Shown here: one piece after another, positions 43,348 through 53,701 of the stretch
Layout of the letters: each line of letters begins with the position of its first letter
How positions within the stretch are numbered: position 1 is the stretch's first letter
Assembly (NCBI GenBank): GCA_036013055.1
Contig: DASCQM010000013.1
Span: 1 to 64,000, forward strand
Direction of reading: 5' to 3'
From: SHYR01 sp036013055
GTDB lineage: Bacteria; Chloroflexota; Dehalococcoidia; UBA2979
DNA length: 64,000 bases
Position numbers and translations under genes: made by a program
Notes under the pieces: generated by a model
The model's database searches: none
Seen by the model: only the letters and a program-made list of their open reading frames with translations
What the model was told of the DNA's origin: nothing

Positions 43348-43687
43348 TTCAGTCCCGAACAAGCTCTGCGTGATCATCGTGTCCGATGCGGACGCGAACC
43401 GGCTGATGGAACGGCTGGTCCAGAAGAACCTCCCCGCGACGAAGATCGGCTCCACCGGCGGCTTCCTGCAGCGTGGAAACGCCACGATCATCAGCGGCGT
43501 CGAAGAGTCGATGGTCGCTGACGTGACCGAGATCGTGCGCGAAGAGTGCCACGCTCGCAAAGAATTCGTGCCCGTGCAGACGTTGCCGTTCCTCGGCGAT
43601 GGCGGGTTCAGTGCGGAACCGGTCGAGGTGCGGGTTGGCGGCGCGATCATGTTCGTGATCGACGTCGAGCAGTTCATCCGCACGTAG
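43340..43687 (+). CDS. cyclic-di-AMP receptor (DarA/PstA, PII-like)
   Basis: 115 residues, near the normal length of about 110. PII-like trimer: K-L-C-V-I-I-V-S-D-A-D-A-N-R-L (strand 1), K-I-G-S-T-G-G-F-L-Q-R-G-N-A-T (ligand-binding T and B loop region), and E-V-R-V-G-G-A-I-M-F-V-I. DarA proteins bind cyclic di-AMP and are thought to relay its level. No diadenylate cyclase gene is in the window. It is coupled to the small membrane protein upstream. Confidence 0.9.
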   Translation: MPDSVPNKLCVIIVSDADANRLMERLVQKNLPATKIGSTGGFLQRGNATIISGVEESMVADVTEIVREECHARKEFVPVQTLPFLGDGGFSAEPVEVRVGGAIMFVIDVEQFIRT

Positions 43688-43711
43688 CTGTCGGGCCGCA
43701 GCCAGCCCGTC

Positions 43712-43727
43712 GCGCTGACGTCAGCGC
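43712..43727. terminator. 16-bp perfect palindrome between convergent genes
   Basis: GCGCTGACGTCAGCGC lies 24 bases after the c-di-AMP receptor stop and 10 bases before the stop of the convergent HD-GYP gene. As RNA it gives a 6-bp stem with an ACGU loop, usable from both strands. No T-run, so a protein-binding site is also possible. Confidence 0.45.
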
Positions 43728-43737
43728 AGGTGAGACG

Positions 43738-44991
43738 CTACCCTGCCGCCTCGGCGGCCGCTCCGAGTGACGTTTCAAGCATCATCACGACATCTGCGTC
43801 GTAGTGCTCATCGGCGCCAGCTTCCAGGATCTCGCGCGCCTCGGCATGGCTGAACGCCTCACGATGCGGGCGATCCGCCCTGAGCGCCCAGTAGGAATCG
43901 GCGACCGCGAGGATGCGGGCGGCAAGTGGGATCTCGTAGCCCTGCAGCATCTCGGGGTAGCCCCGACCGTCAGGGCGTTCATGATGGGCCGACACCCACA
44001 TGCTGATCTCGTCCATGCCCGGGGTGGCTTCCAGGATGCGCGCAGCCATGCCGGGGTGGTGTCGCATCAGCTCCATCTCCTCCAACGAGAGGATCGATGG
44101 CTTCTCCGTAATGAAGCGCGGGATGCCCATCTGACCGATGTCGAGCAGCCGCCCCGCAACGCCGATCGCCCGTCGTTCCGACTTGGCGATCCCCATGCGC
44201 CGCGCCAGTTGCATTGCCAGATCGGCCACCCGTGCAGAACGTCCCGCTTCGCGCACAGACGCATCAGTGACGTCACCGAGGGCGGCAGCGATCCGCTCCA
44301 CGTTCTTCACGGACGCACGACCATCGCCACTGACTCCGCCAGCCAATAGTGCCGCCAGATCGTTGTCCCACAGCCCGGTCCACATGCTGTCGCCATGCAG
44401 GGCGTCGGTCGTCGCCTCCGCGACCTCGGATCCGACCATCGGCGCGATATCTCGCGGATGGACGCGCAGCAGTGATGCGCGCGCCTTCAGCGGGCTCTCC
44501 GGATTCTCAGCGATCTCGATCGCCCAGTGCGCTGCGTTCACGATCAGCGCCTCAAGTGGGATCTCTCCGCCAGCGGTTCCCTGCGGGCGGCCAGCGCCGT
44601 CCCATCGCTCATGCGACGCGAGAATCGTGTTCTGAATACGCTCGTCGAGTCCCAGCCGAGCAGCGACCCATCCGCCAGCAGCGGCGTGCCCTCCATTCGG
44701 ATCGACCTCGGGAGGCAGCTCTGCCACCGCGACGCCGGAGTCGTGGAGCAGCGAGGCGTAGAAGACCGTGCGCCGATCAGCATTCTTCAGCCCGAGCGTC
44801 TCCGCCACCGCGAGCGCGACATGCGCCACGCGCACGCCGTGACCCGGTGACTGCGACTCGGCGAGGTCGAACGCGCTGCTGAGGGGAGCGATCAGCGCGG
44901 CTGGACGCGCCGCCTGGAGCTCAACCGCTCCATCGAACGCGAAGTCTGGATCCATCAGCGAATCGGGCAGCATGAATGCGGCGTTGGTCAA
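43738..44991 (-). CDS. two-domain HD-GYP-type phosphodiesterase-like protein
   Basis: 417 residues with two HD domains. The first (about 50-170) has S-L-L-H-D-S-G and A-S-H-E-R-W-D-G-A-G-R-P. The second (about 255-400) has R-L-L-D-I-G-Q-M-G-I-P, H-H-P-G-M and A-H-H-E-R-P-D-G-R-G-Y-P. The second HD pair is L-D (His lost) and the H-D-I-G-K Lys is Gln, though the G-Y-P part is intact; the first has H-D but G-R-P. If catalytic it would cleave cyclic di-GMP or another nucleotide. There are no membrane or receiver domains. Single gene. Confidence 0.82.
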   Translation of the reverse strand: MTNAAFMLPDSLMDPDFAFDGAVELQAARPAALIAPLSSAFDLAESQSPGHGVRVAHVALAVAETLGLKNADRRTVFYASLLHDSGVAVAELPPEVDPNGGHAAAGGWVAARLGLDERIQNTILASHERWDGAGRPQGTAGGEIPLEALIVNAAHWAIEIAENPESPLKARASLLRVHPRDIAPMVGSEVAEATTDALHGDSMWTGLWDNDLAALLAGGVSGDGRASVKNVERIAAALGDVTDASVREAGRSARVADLAMQLARRMGIAKSERRAIGVAGRLLDIGQMGIPRFITEKPSILSLEEMELMRHHPGMAARILEATPGMDEISMWVSAHHERPDGRGYPEMLQGYEIPLAARILAVADSYWALRADRPHREAFSHAEAREILEAGADEHYDADVVMMLETSLGAAAEAAG

Positions 44992-45118
44992 ACGGCTACC
45001 CTCCCGGTGGATGCACGGTAATCCTCGGCAGGTTTGAGCCGGCTCCGCAGCAAATTCCGTATCTGGGCTACAGTTCGCGACATCCTCGCGCGAATACCGG
45101 TAGACGTTGGAGCAGCAG

Positions 45119-45778
45119 ATGATCTTGCAGGGCTACGTGGTTGGCAGGCTAGCGGCCAACTGCATGGTGATCGCCGACGATGAGACGCGCGACGCGCTGG
45201 TGGTCGACCCCGGCGACAACGCGCCCGAGCTGCTGAAGCAATTTGCGGAGCACAAGTTCAACGTCGTCGGCGTGCTCGCGACGCACCACCACCTCGACCA
45301 CACCGGCGGCATCCACGATCTGCTCGAGGCGCTACCAAACGCGCAGTTCTACATGCATCAGCTCGACTACCCGCAGATCGTCGCGCAGGCACCGACGGCG
45401 GAGCAGTGGTACGGACATGCCGTGACCGCACCACGTGAGCCCGACCGCTTCATCGAGCACGGCGACACGATCGAAGTCGGCAGAGTCTCGCTGACCGCCC
45501 TGCACTGCCCCGGCCACACTCCGGGCTCGCTCTGCCTCTCCGGCGAGGGCATCGTCGTCACGGGCGACGTGCTCTTCGCAGGATCGGTCGGACGCAGCGA
45601 CTTCCCCGGTGGTGACGCCGCGACACTGATTCGTTCGATCCGCGAGCACCTGCTGACGTTGACCGATGAGACGGCCGTGCTCCCCGGCCACAACGAGTCG
45701 ACGACGGTGAAGCAGGAGCGCGAGACGAACCCATTTCTGCGCGACCCGCGCGGCACGATGGGCATCGACCTCGACTGA
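45119..45778 (+). CDS. MBL-fold metallo-hydrolase (glyoxalase II-like)
   Basis: 219 residues from ATG 45119, with GGAG 7 bases upstream; the TTG at 45107 is the alternative. The zinc motif is T-H-H-H-L-D-H-T-G-G, followed by H in P-G-H-T-P-G-S, D in T-G-D-V-L-F-A-G and H in P-G-H-N-E-S-T. The arrangement is that of the GloB-like hydrolases, which split thioesters such as lactoylglutathione; other thiols are likely here. Divergent from the HD-GYP gene. Confidence 0.92.
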   Translation: MILQGYVVGRLAANCMVIADDETRDALVVDPGDNAPELLKQFAEHKFNVVGVLATHHHLDHTGGIHDLLEALPNAQFYMHQLDYPQIVAQAPTAEQWYGHAVTAPREPDRFIEHGDTIEVGRVSLTALHCPGHTPGSLCLSGEGIVVTGDVLFAGSVGRSDFPGGDAATLIRSIREHLLTLTDETAVLPGHNESTTVKQERETNPFLRDPRGTMGIDLD

Positions 45779-45821
45779 ACGACCGCTCCGAGACATCGCG
45801 ACACGGAACGCTCGCGACACA

Positions 45822-45853
45822 AAGAAGCGGGTGCCGTGTGGCACCCGCTTCTT
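45822..45853. terminator. bidirectional terminator between MBL gene and hppA
   Basis: A perfect 14-bp inverted repeat (45822-45835 with 45840-45853), loop GTGT. A-rich and T-rich ends on both sides (aagaag... / ...cttctt) let it work for both convergent genes. Confidence 0.85.
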
Positions 45854-45869
45854 GCTTCATCCCGACTGT

Positions 45870-47960
45870 CTAGATGAAGAGCGGCCCGAAGACGACCGCG
45901 ACGATCGACATCAGCTTGAGCAGGATGTTCATCGAGGGGCCGGAAGTGTCCTTGAAGGGGTCACCCACGGTGTCACCGACCACCGCTGCATGGTGGGCGT
46001 CAGAGCCCTTGCCACCCAGCTCGCCGGACTCAATGTACTTCTTCGCGTTGTCCCACGCCCCACCGGCGTTCGCCATCATCAGCGCGAGCAGCGCACCCGA
46101 TGCGATCGAGCCCATCAGCAGGCCGCCCAGCGCCTCGGCGCTGATCAATGCGCCGACGGCGATCGGTACGATAATCGCGATCGCGCCCGGCAGGATCATC
46201 TCGCGGATCGCACCGTCCGTCGCGATCTCGACTGCGCGTGCGTTGTCCGGGGGCTCGGTACCTTCGAGAATGCCCGGGTGCTCGCGGAACTGGCGGCGCA
46301 CCTCCTGCACCATCGCCATCGCGGCCCGACCAACGGCACCCATCGTCAGCGCACCGAAGATGAACGGCATCAGCGAGCCGATCAGCAGGCCGATCAGCAC
46401 TTCGGTCTCGAGCACGTTGAGGATGAACGCCTCGCCCCTCGATCGTTCGACGATCACAGAGTAGGTGACCATCAGCGCCATCGAGGTCAGCACGGCCGAC
46501 CCGATCGCGAAGCCCTTGCCCGTCGCAGCCGTCGTGTTGCCGAGGCTGTCGAGGGCGTCGGTGCGCTCACGCACCTCGGGCGGCAGGCCCGCTTGCTCGG
46601 CGATGCCGCCGGCGTTGTCCGCCACCGGTCCGTAGGCGTCGCTGGCGAGCGTGATGCCGAGCGGCGAGAGCATGCCTACGGCCGCAAGCGCGATGCCGTA
46701 AAGCCCGGCGAGCTCGAACGTAATCCAGATTGCCGCAACCAGCGTCAGCACTGGAATCGCGGTCGAGAGCATGCCAAGGCTGAGGCCACCGATCACGATC
46801 GTGCCCGCACCGGTCTCAGCCTGCTCGGCGAGCCTCTTTGTCGGCGAGAACTCGTAAGCCGTGTAGTACTCCGTCGCTGTTCCAATCACCTGACCGGCGA
46901 TCAAGCCGACGAGCACGACCCAGAAGAGCGCCCAGTCGAGATCCAGCATCATCACGATCGCCGCAGTACCAACGAGCACCAGTCCGCTGGCGGAGAAGAT
47001 GCCCGTGCGCAGCGCCCAGAGCAGGCGCCCCATCGTCGCGTCCTCATTCGTGCGTACGAGGAACATGCCGATGATCGAGGCCACGATTCCGACCGACATC
47101 ACGAGCAGTGGCAGCGTGAACGGGTCGGCGACGTGGTCCATCAGGTCCGTATTGGCGGGGAAGACCGCGTTCTCGTTGTCCCCGGCGCCGATCACGGCGA
47201 CGGCTGCGAGCGACATCGTGGCGACGATCGAGCCGCTGTACGACTCGAAGAGGTCGGCACCCATGCCGGCGACATCGCCAACGTTGTCACCGACGTTGTC
47301 GGCGACCGTGGCCGGATTTCGCGCGTCGTCCTCGTCGAGGCCCGCCTCGACTTTGCCAACGAGGTCCGCACCGACATCGGCGGCCTTCGTGTAGATGCCG
47401 CCGCCGACACGCGCGAAGAGCGCGATCGTCGATGCACCGAAGGCGAAGCCGGTGAGCGGTCCGACCGACTCGAAGATCAGGTAGAGCGCGGTGATGCAGA
47501 TCAGGCTGAGACCGGTCACGGTCACGCCCATCACGCTGCCGGACGAGAACGCGACGCGGAGCGCGGCGTTGAGTCCGGTCTGCGCTTTCGCCGTCGTGCG
47601 CGTGTTCGCGCGAACAGCGATGTACATCCCGATGTACCCGGCCGTCGCCGAGGCGATCGCACCGAGCAAGTACGAAAGGGCGGTTCGCGGCAGGTCGGTC
47701 AGCTCGCCGTCCTCATCCGGGAACTTGTCGAGCACGTCGAAGTCGATAAAGACGGCGATCGTGGCTACAACGACCACGACGAAGACAGCGAGGAACGTGT
47801 ACTCACGCTTCAGGAAGGCCGCGGCCCCTTCCTGGATCGCCACGCCGATCTCTTGCATCGCCTCGTTTCCCGAGTCCTCCGCCAGCAAGCGCTTGGCGAG
47901 TATCACGGCGAAGACGAGCCCCAGAATCGAGGCACCCAGTGCCAGGTACAGGCTTTCCAT
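45870..47960 (-). CDS. hppA: membrane-bound ion-pumping pyrophosphatase, K+-dependent type
   Basis: 696 residues, about 16 membrane segments. The substrate motif G-I-Y-T-K-A-A-D-V-G-A-D-L-V-G-K and D-N-V-G-D-N-V-G-D (Mg-PPi binding) are intact, as is the second acidic set near D-A-H-H-A-A-V-V-G-D-T-V-G-D-P. In G-N-T-T-A-A-T-G-K-G the key position is Ala, not Lys, which in known enzymes marks K+-dependent forms. Whether it pumps H+ or Na+ cannot be read. It uses PPi to energise the membrane. TTGGAGGA lies just before the ATG. Confidence 0.96.
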   Translation of the reverse strand: MESLYLALGASILGLVFAVILAKRLLAEDSGNEAMQEIGVAIQEGAAAFLKREYTFLAVFVVVVVATIAVFIDFDVLDKFPDEDGELTDLPRTALSYLLGAIASATAGYIGMYIAVRANTRTTAKAQTGLNAALRVAFSSGSVMGVTVTGLSLICITALYLIFESVGPLTGFAFGASTIALFARVGGGIYTKAADVGADLVGKVEAGLDEDDARNPATVADNVGDNVGDVAGMGADLFESYSGSIVATMSLAAVAVIGAGDNENAVFPANTDLMDHVADPFTLPLLVMSVGIVASIIGMFLVRTNEDATMGRLLWALRTGIFSASGLVLVGTAAIVMMLDLDWALFWVVLVGLIAGQVIGTATEYYTAYEFSPTKRLAEQAETGAGTIVIGGLSLGMLSTAIPVLTLVAAIWITFELAGLYGIALAAVGMLSPLGITLASDAYGPVADNAGGIAEQAGLPPEVRERTDALDSLGNTTAATGKGFAIGSAVLTSMALMVTYSVIVERSRGEAFILNVLETEVLIGLLIGSLMPFIFGALTMGAVGRAAMAMVQEVRRQFREHPGILEGTEPPDNARAVEIATDGAIREMILPGAIAIIVPIAVGALISAEALGGLLMGSIASGALLALMMANAGGAWDNAKKYIESGELGGKGSDAHHAAVVGDTVGDPFKDTSGPSMNILLKLMSIVAVVFGPLFI

Positions 47961-48017
47961 CGGTCCTCCAAGAAAAGTGATTTCAGTAGCCGCGCGGCAG
48001 CGTATCAGTGCCGCCGC

Positions 48018-48761
48018 CTAGCGGCATGTGCAGAATTGTACCGGCGAGTAGACGAGTGAGCGAGCGCGACCGACCGCTATTGTGACGAAATCCGCAATTG
48101 GCACCGGCTCGCGTCGGGAGACGTCCGGCTGTAGCCCATCGATCTTCCGCGCCAGCCGTTCCTGCTGCACGGCGAGCGTGTAGTCGCCCCGCGTCCGTTC
48201 GAGGATCGCGCGGGCCGCATCCGTCGAGCGGCGGAGGTTCCCCGTCATCGCGTCCGGGTAGTCGACGGTCACCAGCATCGAGTAGATGTCGTCCATCTGT
48301 TGCAGCGTGTGCTCGCACTCGTCGATCGCCCCGCGACGCAGCGCGTCGAGCAGCAGGCGGCGCAGCTCCCCCACCGTCTCCGAGAGCCCGTGCAGATAGG
48401 CGGGTCCACCGACGCCGAGTGCATCCGGCAGCGGCAACGGCCACCCGGCAACTAGCGCCAGCGTCGCCGAGGCCTCGGCGTACTCCTTCTGCGCGTCGTG
48501 GACGAAACCAGCGTGCAGGATCTGGGGATAGTCCAGCAGCGCCTCCGTCGCTTCGGTCACGGCAGCGCGGCACTGCTCGAGCAGCTCCTCGGCGCGCTCG
48601 AGTTCGCGACGGTGGACGGCGCGGATGCAGGTGGCCGCGAAGCGGATCGCGTTCCGCGCGAGCGGCAGTGCCTGCTCGCGAGCCTCGTACGCCGCCTGCA
48701 GATCGTCACGGATGCCGGCGACGGCGGCCTCGATCTCGGGTGCCAGCGAATCGTCGCGCAT
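48018..48761 (-). CDS. translin-like protein
   Basis: 247 residues, all helical. The features I recall from bacterial and archaeal translin homologues are here: R-E-Q-A-L-P-L-A-R-N-A-I-R-F-A-A, A-I-R-A-V-H-R-R-E, D-A-Q-K-E-Y-A-E-A, Y-L-H-G-L-S-E-T-V-G-E-L-R-R and M-D-D-I-Y-S-M-L-V-T-V-D-Y-P-D-A with T-G-N-L-R-R. In eukaryotes translin binds single-stranded RNA and with TRAX forms a ribonuclease; the bacterial role is not known to me. It sits head of a gene run with two FmdB proteins behind it on the same strand, 10 bases away. Confidence 0.8.
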   Translation of the reverse strand: MRDDSLAPEIEAAVAGIRDDLQAAYEAREQALPLARNAIRFAATCIRAVHRRELERAEELLEQCRAAVTEATEALLDYPQILHAGFVHDAQKEYAEASATLALVAGWPLPLPDALGVGGPAYLHGLSETVGELRRLLLDALRRGAIDECEHTLQQMDDIYSMLVTVDYPDAMTGNLRRSTDAARAILERTRGDYTLAVQQERLARKIDGLQPDVSRREPVPIADFVTIAVGRARSLVYSPVQFCTCR

Positions 48762-48771
48762 CGCGATGCTG

Positions 48772-49119
48772 CTAGATGTCCTTCACGACGTCGGGCAGAT
48801 CGCCCTCGCGCGCAGCATCGATCATCGTGCGCGTCTCTTCGGGGACGTCCATGCCGTAGTCCTCGAAACGCTTCTCGACCCAGCGACCGATCTGGCGCGG
48901 GTCCTTGTACGCGTCCTCGCGCCGGCCACCGGCACCCGGCGCGCCGAGCTGATCGAGCACGTCCTGATCCGTCTTCGCGCGGTTCACGTTCGACATCATG
49001 CGCTCGAGCTTCGGAGAGTCGCAGTGCTCGCAGCGGGCATCGAGTTTCGCGCTCGCGGAACGCACGAAGACGCTCGTCACGCCACTGCACTCCTCGCAGC
49101 GAAACTCATAGATCGGCAT
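48772..49119 (-). CDS. FmdB-family zinc-ribbon protein A
   Basis: 115 residues. The N-terminus M-P-I-Y-E-F-R-C-E-E-C with a second R-C-E-H-C pair about 25 residues later is the regulatory zinc ribbon of the FmdB/CxxC family. The rest is charged and poorly structured (K-D-P-R-Q-I-G-R-W-V-E-K-R-F-E). FmdB was named as a putative regulator of formamidase; its biochemical role is unclear. Followed by the translin gene. Confidence 0.85.
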   Translation of the reverse strand: MPIYEFRCEECSGVTSVFVRSASAKLDARCEHCDSPKLERMMSNVNRAKTDQDVLDQLGAPGAGGRREDAYKDPRQIGRWVEKRFEDYGMDVPEETRTMIDAAREGDLPDVVKDI

Positions 49120-49133
49120 TAGCTACCGCTACC

Positions 49134-49541
49134 TCAGTGGTCGTGGCCGTGATCGCCCGACTTGCCCCTGTTCTTGTTCAACTCGTTCTTGAGCTTGAAA
49201 CCGGGGTCGACGCGATCGATCGGGTCCTCGCCCGAGCTAGCGCGGTCGGCGATCTCGCTGAAGTTTGACCCCAGCTCGCCGTCGAAGTCCTTGCCCATGC
49301 GCTTCGCCCAGCGCGCGAAGTCGCCCTGGTCGCCCGACTTCAGACGTCCCATCTCCTGATTGAAATCGATTGAGTCGACGCGCTCCGCATCGCTGCGGGC
49401 GCGCGCGAAGCCGGACATCACACGCGTCAGGCTCTTGCCGCCGCACTCCGGACACACCGCATCGGATGTGCTGTTCGCGGATCGGAAGAATACGTCGACG
49501 CGCTGGTCGCATCCGTCGCAGTCGTACTGGTAAATCGGCAT
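49134..49541 (-). CDS. FmdB-family zinc-ribbon protein B
   Basis: 135 residues. M-P-I-Y-Q-Y-D-C-D-G-C and V-C-P-E-C-G-G form the zinc ribbon. The tail ends in K-S-G-D-H-G-H-D-H, a His-rich end that could bind metal. It is a paralogue of protein A, 14 bases apart. Internal G-K-D-F-D-G-E-L-G-S is not known to me. Confidence 0.85.
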   Translation of the reverse strand: MPIYQYDCDGCDQRVDVFFRSANSTSDAVCPECGGKSLTRVMSGFARARSDAERVDSIDFNQEMGRLKSGDQGDFARWAKRMGKDFDGELGSNFSEIADRASSGEDPIDRVDPGFKLKNELNKNRGKSGDHGHDH

Positions 49542-49587
49542 CGCGAGTCAGTGTAGCGGCAGACCACGTCGCTTGCCATAACGCGGG

Positions 49588-49968
49588 CTAGCCCTCGATC
49601 GCGCTCACGACGTGCTGCACCTCTCCGACCTCGCCATCGGCGGCCAGGTCGATCGCGATCAGGTCGATGCGAACGTCCGACGGCAGTTCGGGGTGATCGA
49701 CGGAGTAGCCGACAGCCAGTTCGCGCAGGCGTCGCTGCTTCGCCGACGTCAGTGCTTCGACCGCGCCGCCAAATTGCGCGCTACTGCGCAGCTTCACTTC
49801 GACGATCACCAGCGTCTTCTGGTGAGTCGCGATCAGGTCGATCTCGCCCTCGCGACGGCGCACGTTGCGGTCGATCACCTTGTAACCGCGCTCTTCGAGG
49901 TACTCGGCCGCCAGATCTTCACCGCGTTGACCGAGGCGCTGACGGTAGCCCTTCCCCTGCTCAGCCAT
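49588..49968 (-). CDS. YraN/UPF0102 family protein
   Basis: 126 residues, usual length. G-E-D-L-A-A-E-Y-L-E-E-R-G-Y-K-V, then the endonuclease-like core G-E-I-D-L-I-A...V-I-V-E-V-K-L-R-S. The E-x9-D-x-K-type core is that of a restriction-endonuclease fold, probably acting on DNA in repair or recombination. Overlaps rnhB by 8 bases, a common arrangement. Confidence 0.92.
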   Translation of the reverse strand: MAEQGKGYRQRLGQRGEDLAAEYLEERGYKVIDRNVRRREGEIDLIATHQKTLVIVEVKLRSSAQFGGAVEALTSAKQRRLRELAVGYSVDHPELPSDVRIDLIAIDLAADGEVGEVQHVVSAIEG

Positions 49969-50587
49969 CCAGCAGTGCCGCGCGTACGGGCGCGAAGGAG
50001 AGTCGGTGCGCCGTCGTATAGCCGAGCGTGCGCAGCGCCTCCATGTGCGCGCGCGAGCCGTAGCCCTTGTTCTGCTCTAGCCCGTAGCCGGGGAAGTGCT
50101 CCGCCATCCCTCTCATCATCGCGTCCCGTTCCACCTTGGCGACGATGCTGGCGGCCGCGACCGACTTGCAGAGCGCATCGGCACGCACGATCGAGCGCTG
50201 CTCGCCATCGAAATCGACGTGCTCGCGACCATCGACGATCAGCGCGTCCGGCCGCGCACTGAGCGCGTCGACGGCCCGGCGCATCGCCAGGCGCGTGGCC
50301 GGAGCGATCCCGATCTGGTCGATCACGTGCTGCGAGACGACGCCAATGCCAAAGTCGCAGCGCGCCCGGATCTGCGTCGAGAGTTCCTCGCGAGTGCGTG
50401 CCGCCAGCAGCTTTGAGTCGCGTAGGCGACTCACCCAGCGCGCACGGGAGAACGACAGCACCACCGCCGCCGCGACGACGGGACCAGCGAGCGGGCCGCG
50501 ACCGACCTCGTCCACACCGGCCACCCGCTCGCGGCCGTCGTTCCAGAGCGCTCGCTCTGCACGCCACGTCGGTCGGACTGCGGCCAT
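49961..50587 (-). CDS. rnhB: ribonuclease HII
   Basis: 208 residues from ATG 50587; a start at 50608 is possible. Catalytic acids in V-D-E-V-G-R-G-P-L-A-G-P (Asp, Glu), V-D-G at the third Asp and K-V-E-R-D near the C-terminal half (fourth Asp). It removes RNA from RNA-DNA hybrids and single ribonucleotides in DNA. The product is of normal length. Confidence 0.95.
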   Translation of the reverse strand: MAAVRPTWRAERALWNDGRERVAGVDEVGRGPLAGPVVAAAVVLSFSRARWVSRLRDSKLLAARTREELSTQIRARCDFGIGVVSQHVIDQIGIAPATRLAMRRAVDALSARPDALIVDGREHVDFDGEQRSIVRADALCKSVAAASIVAKVERDAMMRGMAEHFPGYGLEQNKGYGSRAHMEALRTLGYTTAHRLSFAPVRAALLDG

Positions 50588-50681
50588 GCGGCATGCTAGG
50601 CACGTCAAAAGCGAGCAGGCAAGTGATCGATTGTCGCGTCAGGCCACCTCGCTGCTACTATCGGTGCCCGGGAGGTCGCCG

Positions 50682-51182
50682 ATGACAGACTCGACAGCAC
50701 AGCAGGGCACGATCGCGCAGATCAGCGTCTCCGACGGGGGCGTGCCGAAACTGCCGATCAGCGAGACTGAGATCGGCGAGCGTGGTATCCCCACCGACCG
50801 CCAAGAGGACCTCAAGAACCACGGCAGCCCCGATCAGGCACTCTGCCTCTACGCGATCGAGGTGATCGAGGAGTTACAGGCCGAGGGCCACCCGATCGAG
50901 GCCGGCAGCGCTGGCGAGAACATCACGACGGCCGGCCTCGACTGGTCGCGCATCGTACCCGGTACGCGCCTGCGGCTCGGCGCCGACGTGCTGATCGAGG
51001 TTACGAAGTACACGACGCCGTGCTACAAGAACGCCGCGTGGTTCATCGACGGCGACTTCAACCGCACGCATCAGGAGCGGTTCCCCGGCACTTCGCGTGT
51101 CTACGCTCGCGTAATCGAGACTGGCTCGATCCGGGAAGGCGACGCGGCCATCGTCGTCGCCGAAGTCCCGGCCGAGGCCTGA
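50682..51182 (+). CDS. MOSC-domain protein
   Basis: 166 residues from ATG 50682, with GGGAGG upstream. Features of the small MOSC group: I-S-V-S-D-G-G-V-P-K-L-P, G-E-N-I-T-T-A-G-L-D-W near the middle, and the conserved Cys in T-T-P-C-Y-K-N. MOSC domains bind or transfer sulfur in molybdenum cofactor metabolism; in this short form the partner is unknown. A tautomerase gene follows, 58 bases on. Confidence 0.9.
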   Translation: MTDSTAQQGTIAQISVSDGGVPKLPISETEIGERGIPTDRQEDLKNHGSPDQALCLYAIEVIEELQAEGHPIEAGSAGENITTAGLDWSRIVPGTRLRLGADVLIEVTKYTTPCYKNAAWFIDGDFNRTHQERFPGTSRVYARVIETGSIREGDAAIVVAEVPAEA

Positions 51183-51240
51183 GCAACCCCGCCGGAAGGC
51201 GCTGAACAACTCCGCCGCAAGGCGCAGAAGGAGACCGGTC

Positions 51241-51453
51241 ATGCCCATCGTCCGCATCGAGATGCTTCCGGGGCGCTCGATCGCGCAGAAGCGCGAACTG
51301 ACCCGCGTCATCACCGACGCAGTCTGCAATATCGCCCACACGAGGCCTGAGGACACAATCGTGCTCTTCAGCGAATACTCAGTCGAAGATTGGTCCGTAC
51401 GCGGCAAGCTGTACATCGATCTCGACGACGATGACGAAGAAGAGACCGAATAG
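51241..51453 (+). CDS. 4-oxalocrotonate tautomerase-family protein
   Basis: 70 residues. M-P-I-V-R-I-E-M-L-P-G-R-S gives the catalytic Pro as the first mature residue, with the Arg of the family in the first loop. The acidic tail (D-L-D-D-D-D-E-E-E-T-E) is unusual. It shifts keto-enol forms of small acids; a substrate is not evident. GAAGGAGAC is a good ribosome site. Confidence 0.85.
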   Translation: MPIVRIEMLPGRSIAQKRELTRVITDAVCNIAHTRPEDTIVLFSEYSVEDWSVRGKLYIDLDDDDEEETE

Positions 51454-51525
51454 GCGGCGTTCCCGCCACTTTCCTGCGAATCAGATTCGATCGACCGAAG
51501 ATCAGGGTGGCGGGCTGCTGTCTGG

Positions 51526-51553
51526 TTGAGGTTCCGTCCCTCCCATGTACACT
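51526..51553 (+). promoter_or_regulatory. sigma-70-type promoter of ftsH
   Basis: TTGAGG (51526-51531), 16-base spacer, TACACT (51548-51553). It gives a leader of about 80 bases before the ATG at 51638. Confidence 0.5.
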
Positions 51554-51637
51554 GGATAGGAACGGCGCTCACGGGATTCGGCACCCGCGACTGTCATACT
51601 GGACCAACCCCAGATTCCAATCCCACCGGAGCGAGAA

Positions 51638-53608
<1,971 letters not shown>

Positions 53609-53645
53609 CTGCACTCGAAGTAGCTCAGACGCCAGAGAACAGCAA

Positions 53646-53672
53646 CGAGGGGGCCGATGGCCCCCTCGCTTT
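53646..53672 (+). terminator. rho-independent terminator after ftsH
   Basis: A 10-bp GC-rich stem (cgagggggcc / ggccccctcg), 3-base loop GAT, then CTTT. It lies 37 bases after the ftsH stop and 29 bases before the convergent DedA stop. Confidence 0.8.
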
Positions 53673-53701
53673 GTGTCGCATCGTGTCGCGCCAATCGGCG
53701 C

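Noticed and set aside
45831..48059. A 742-codon plus-strand frame opposite hppA
   Set aside because: It is His/Arg/Asp-rich shadow sequence against a clearly conserved pyrophosphatase gene.
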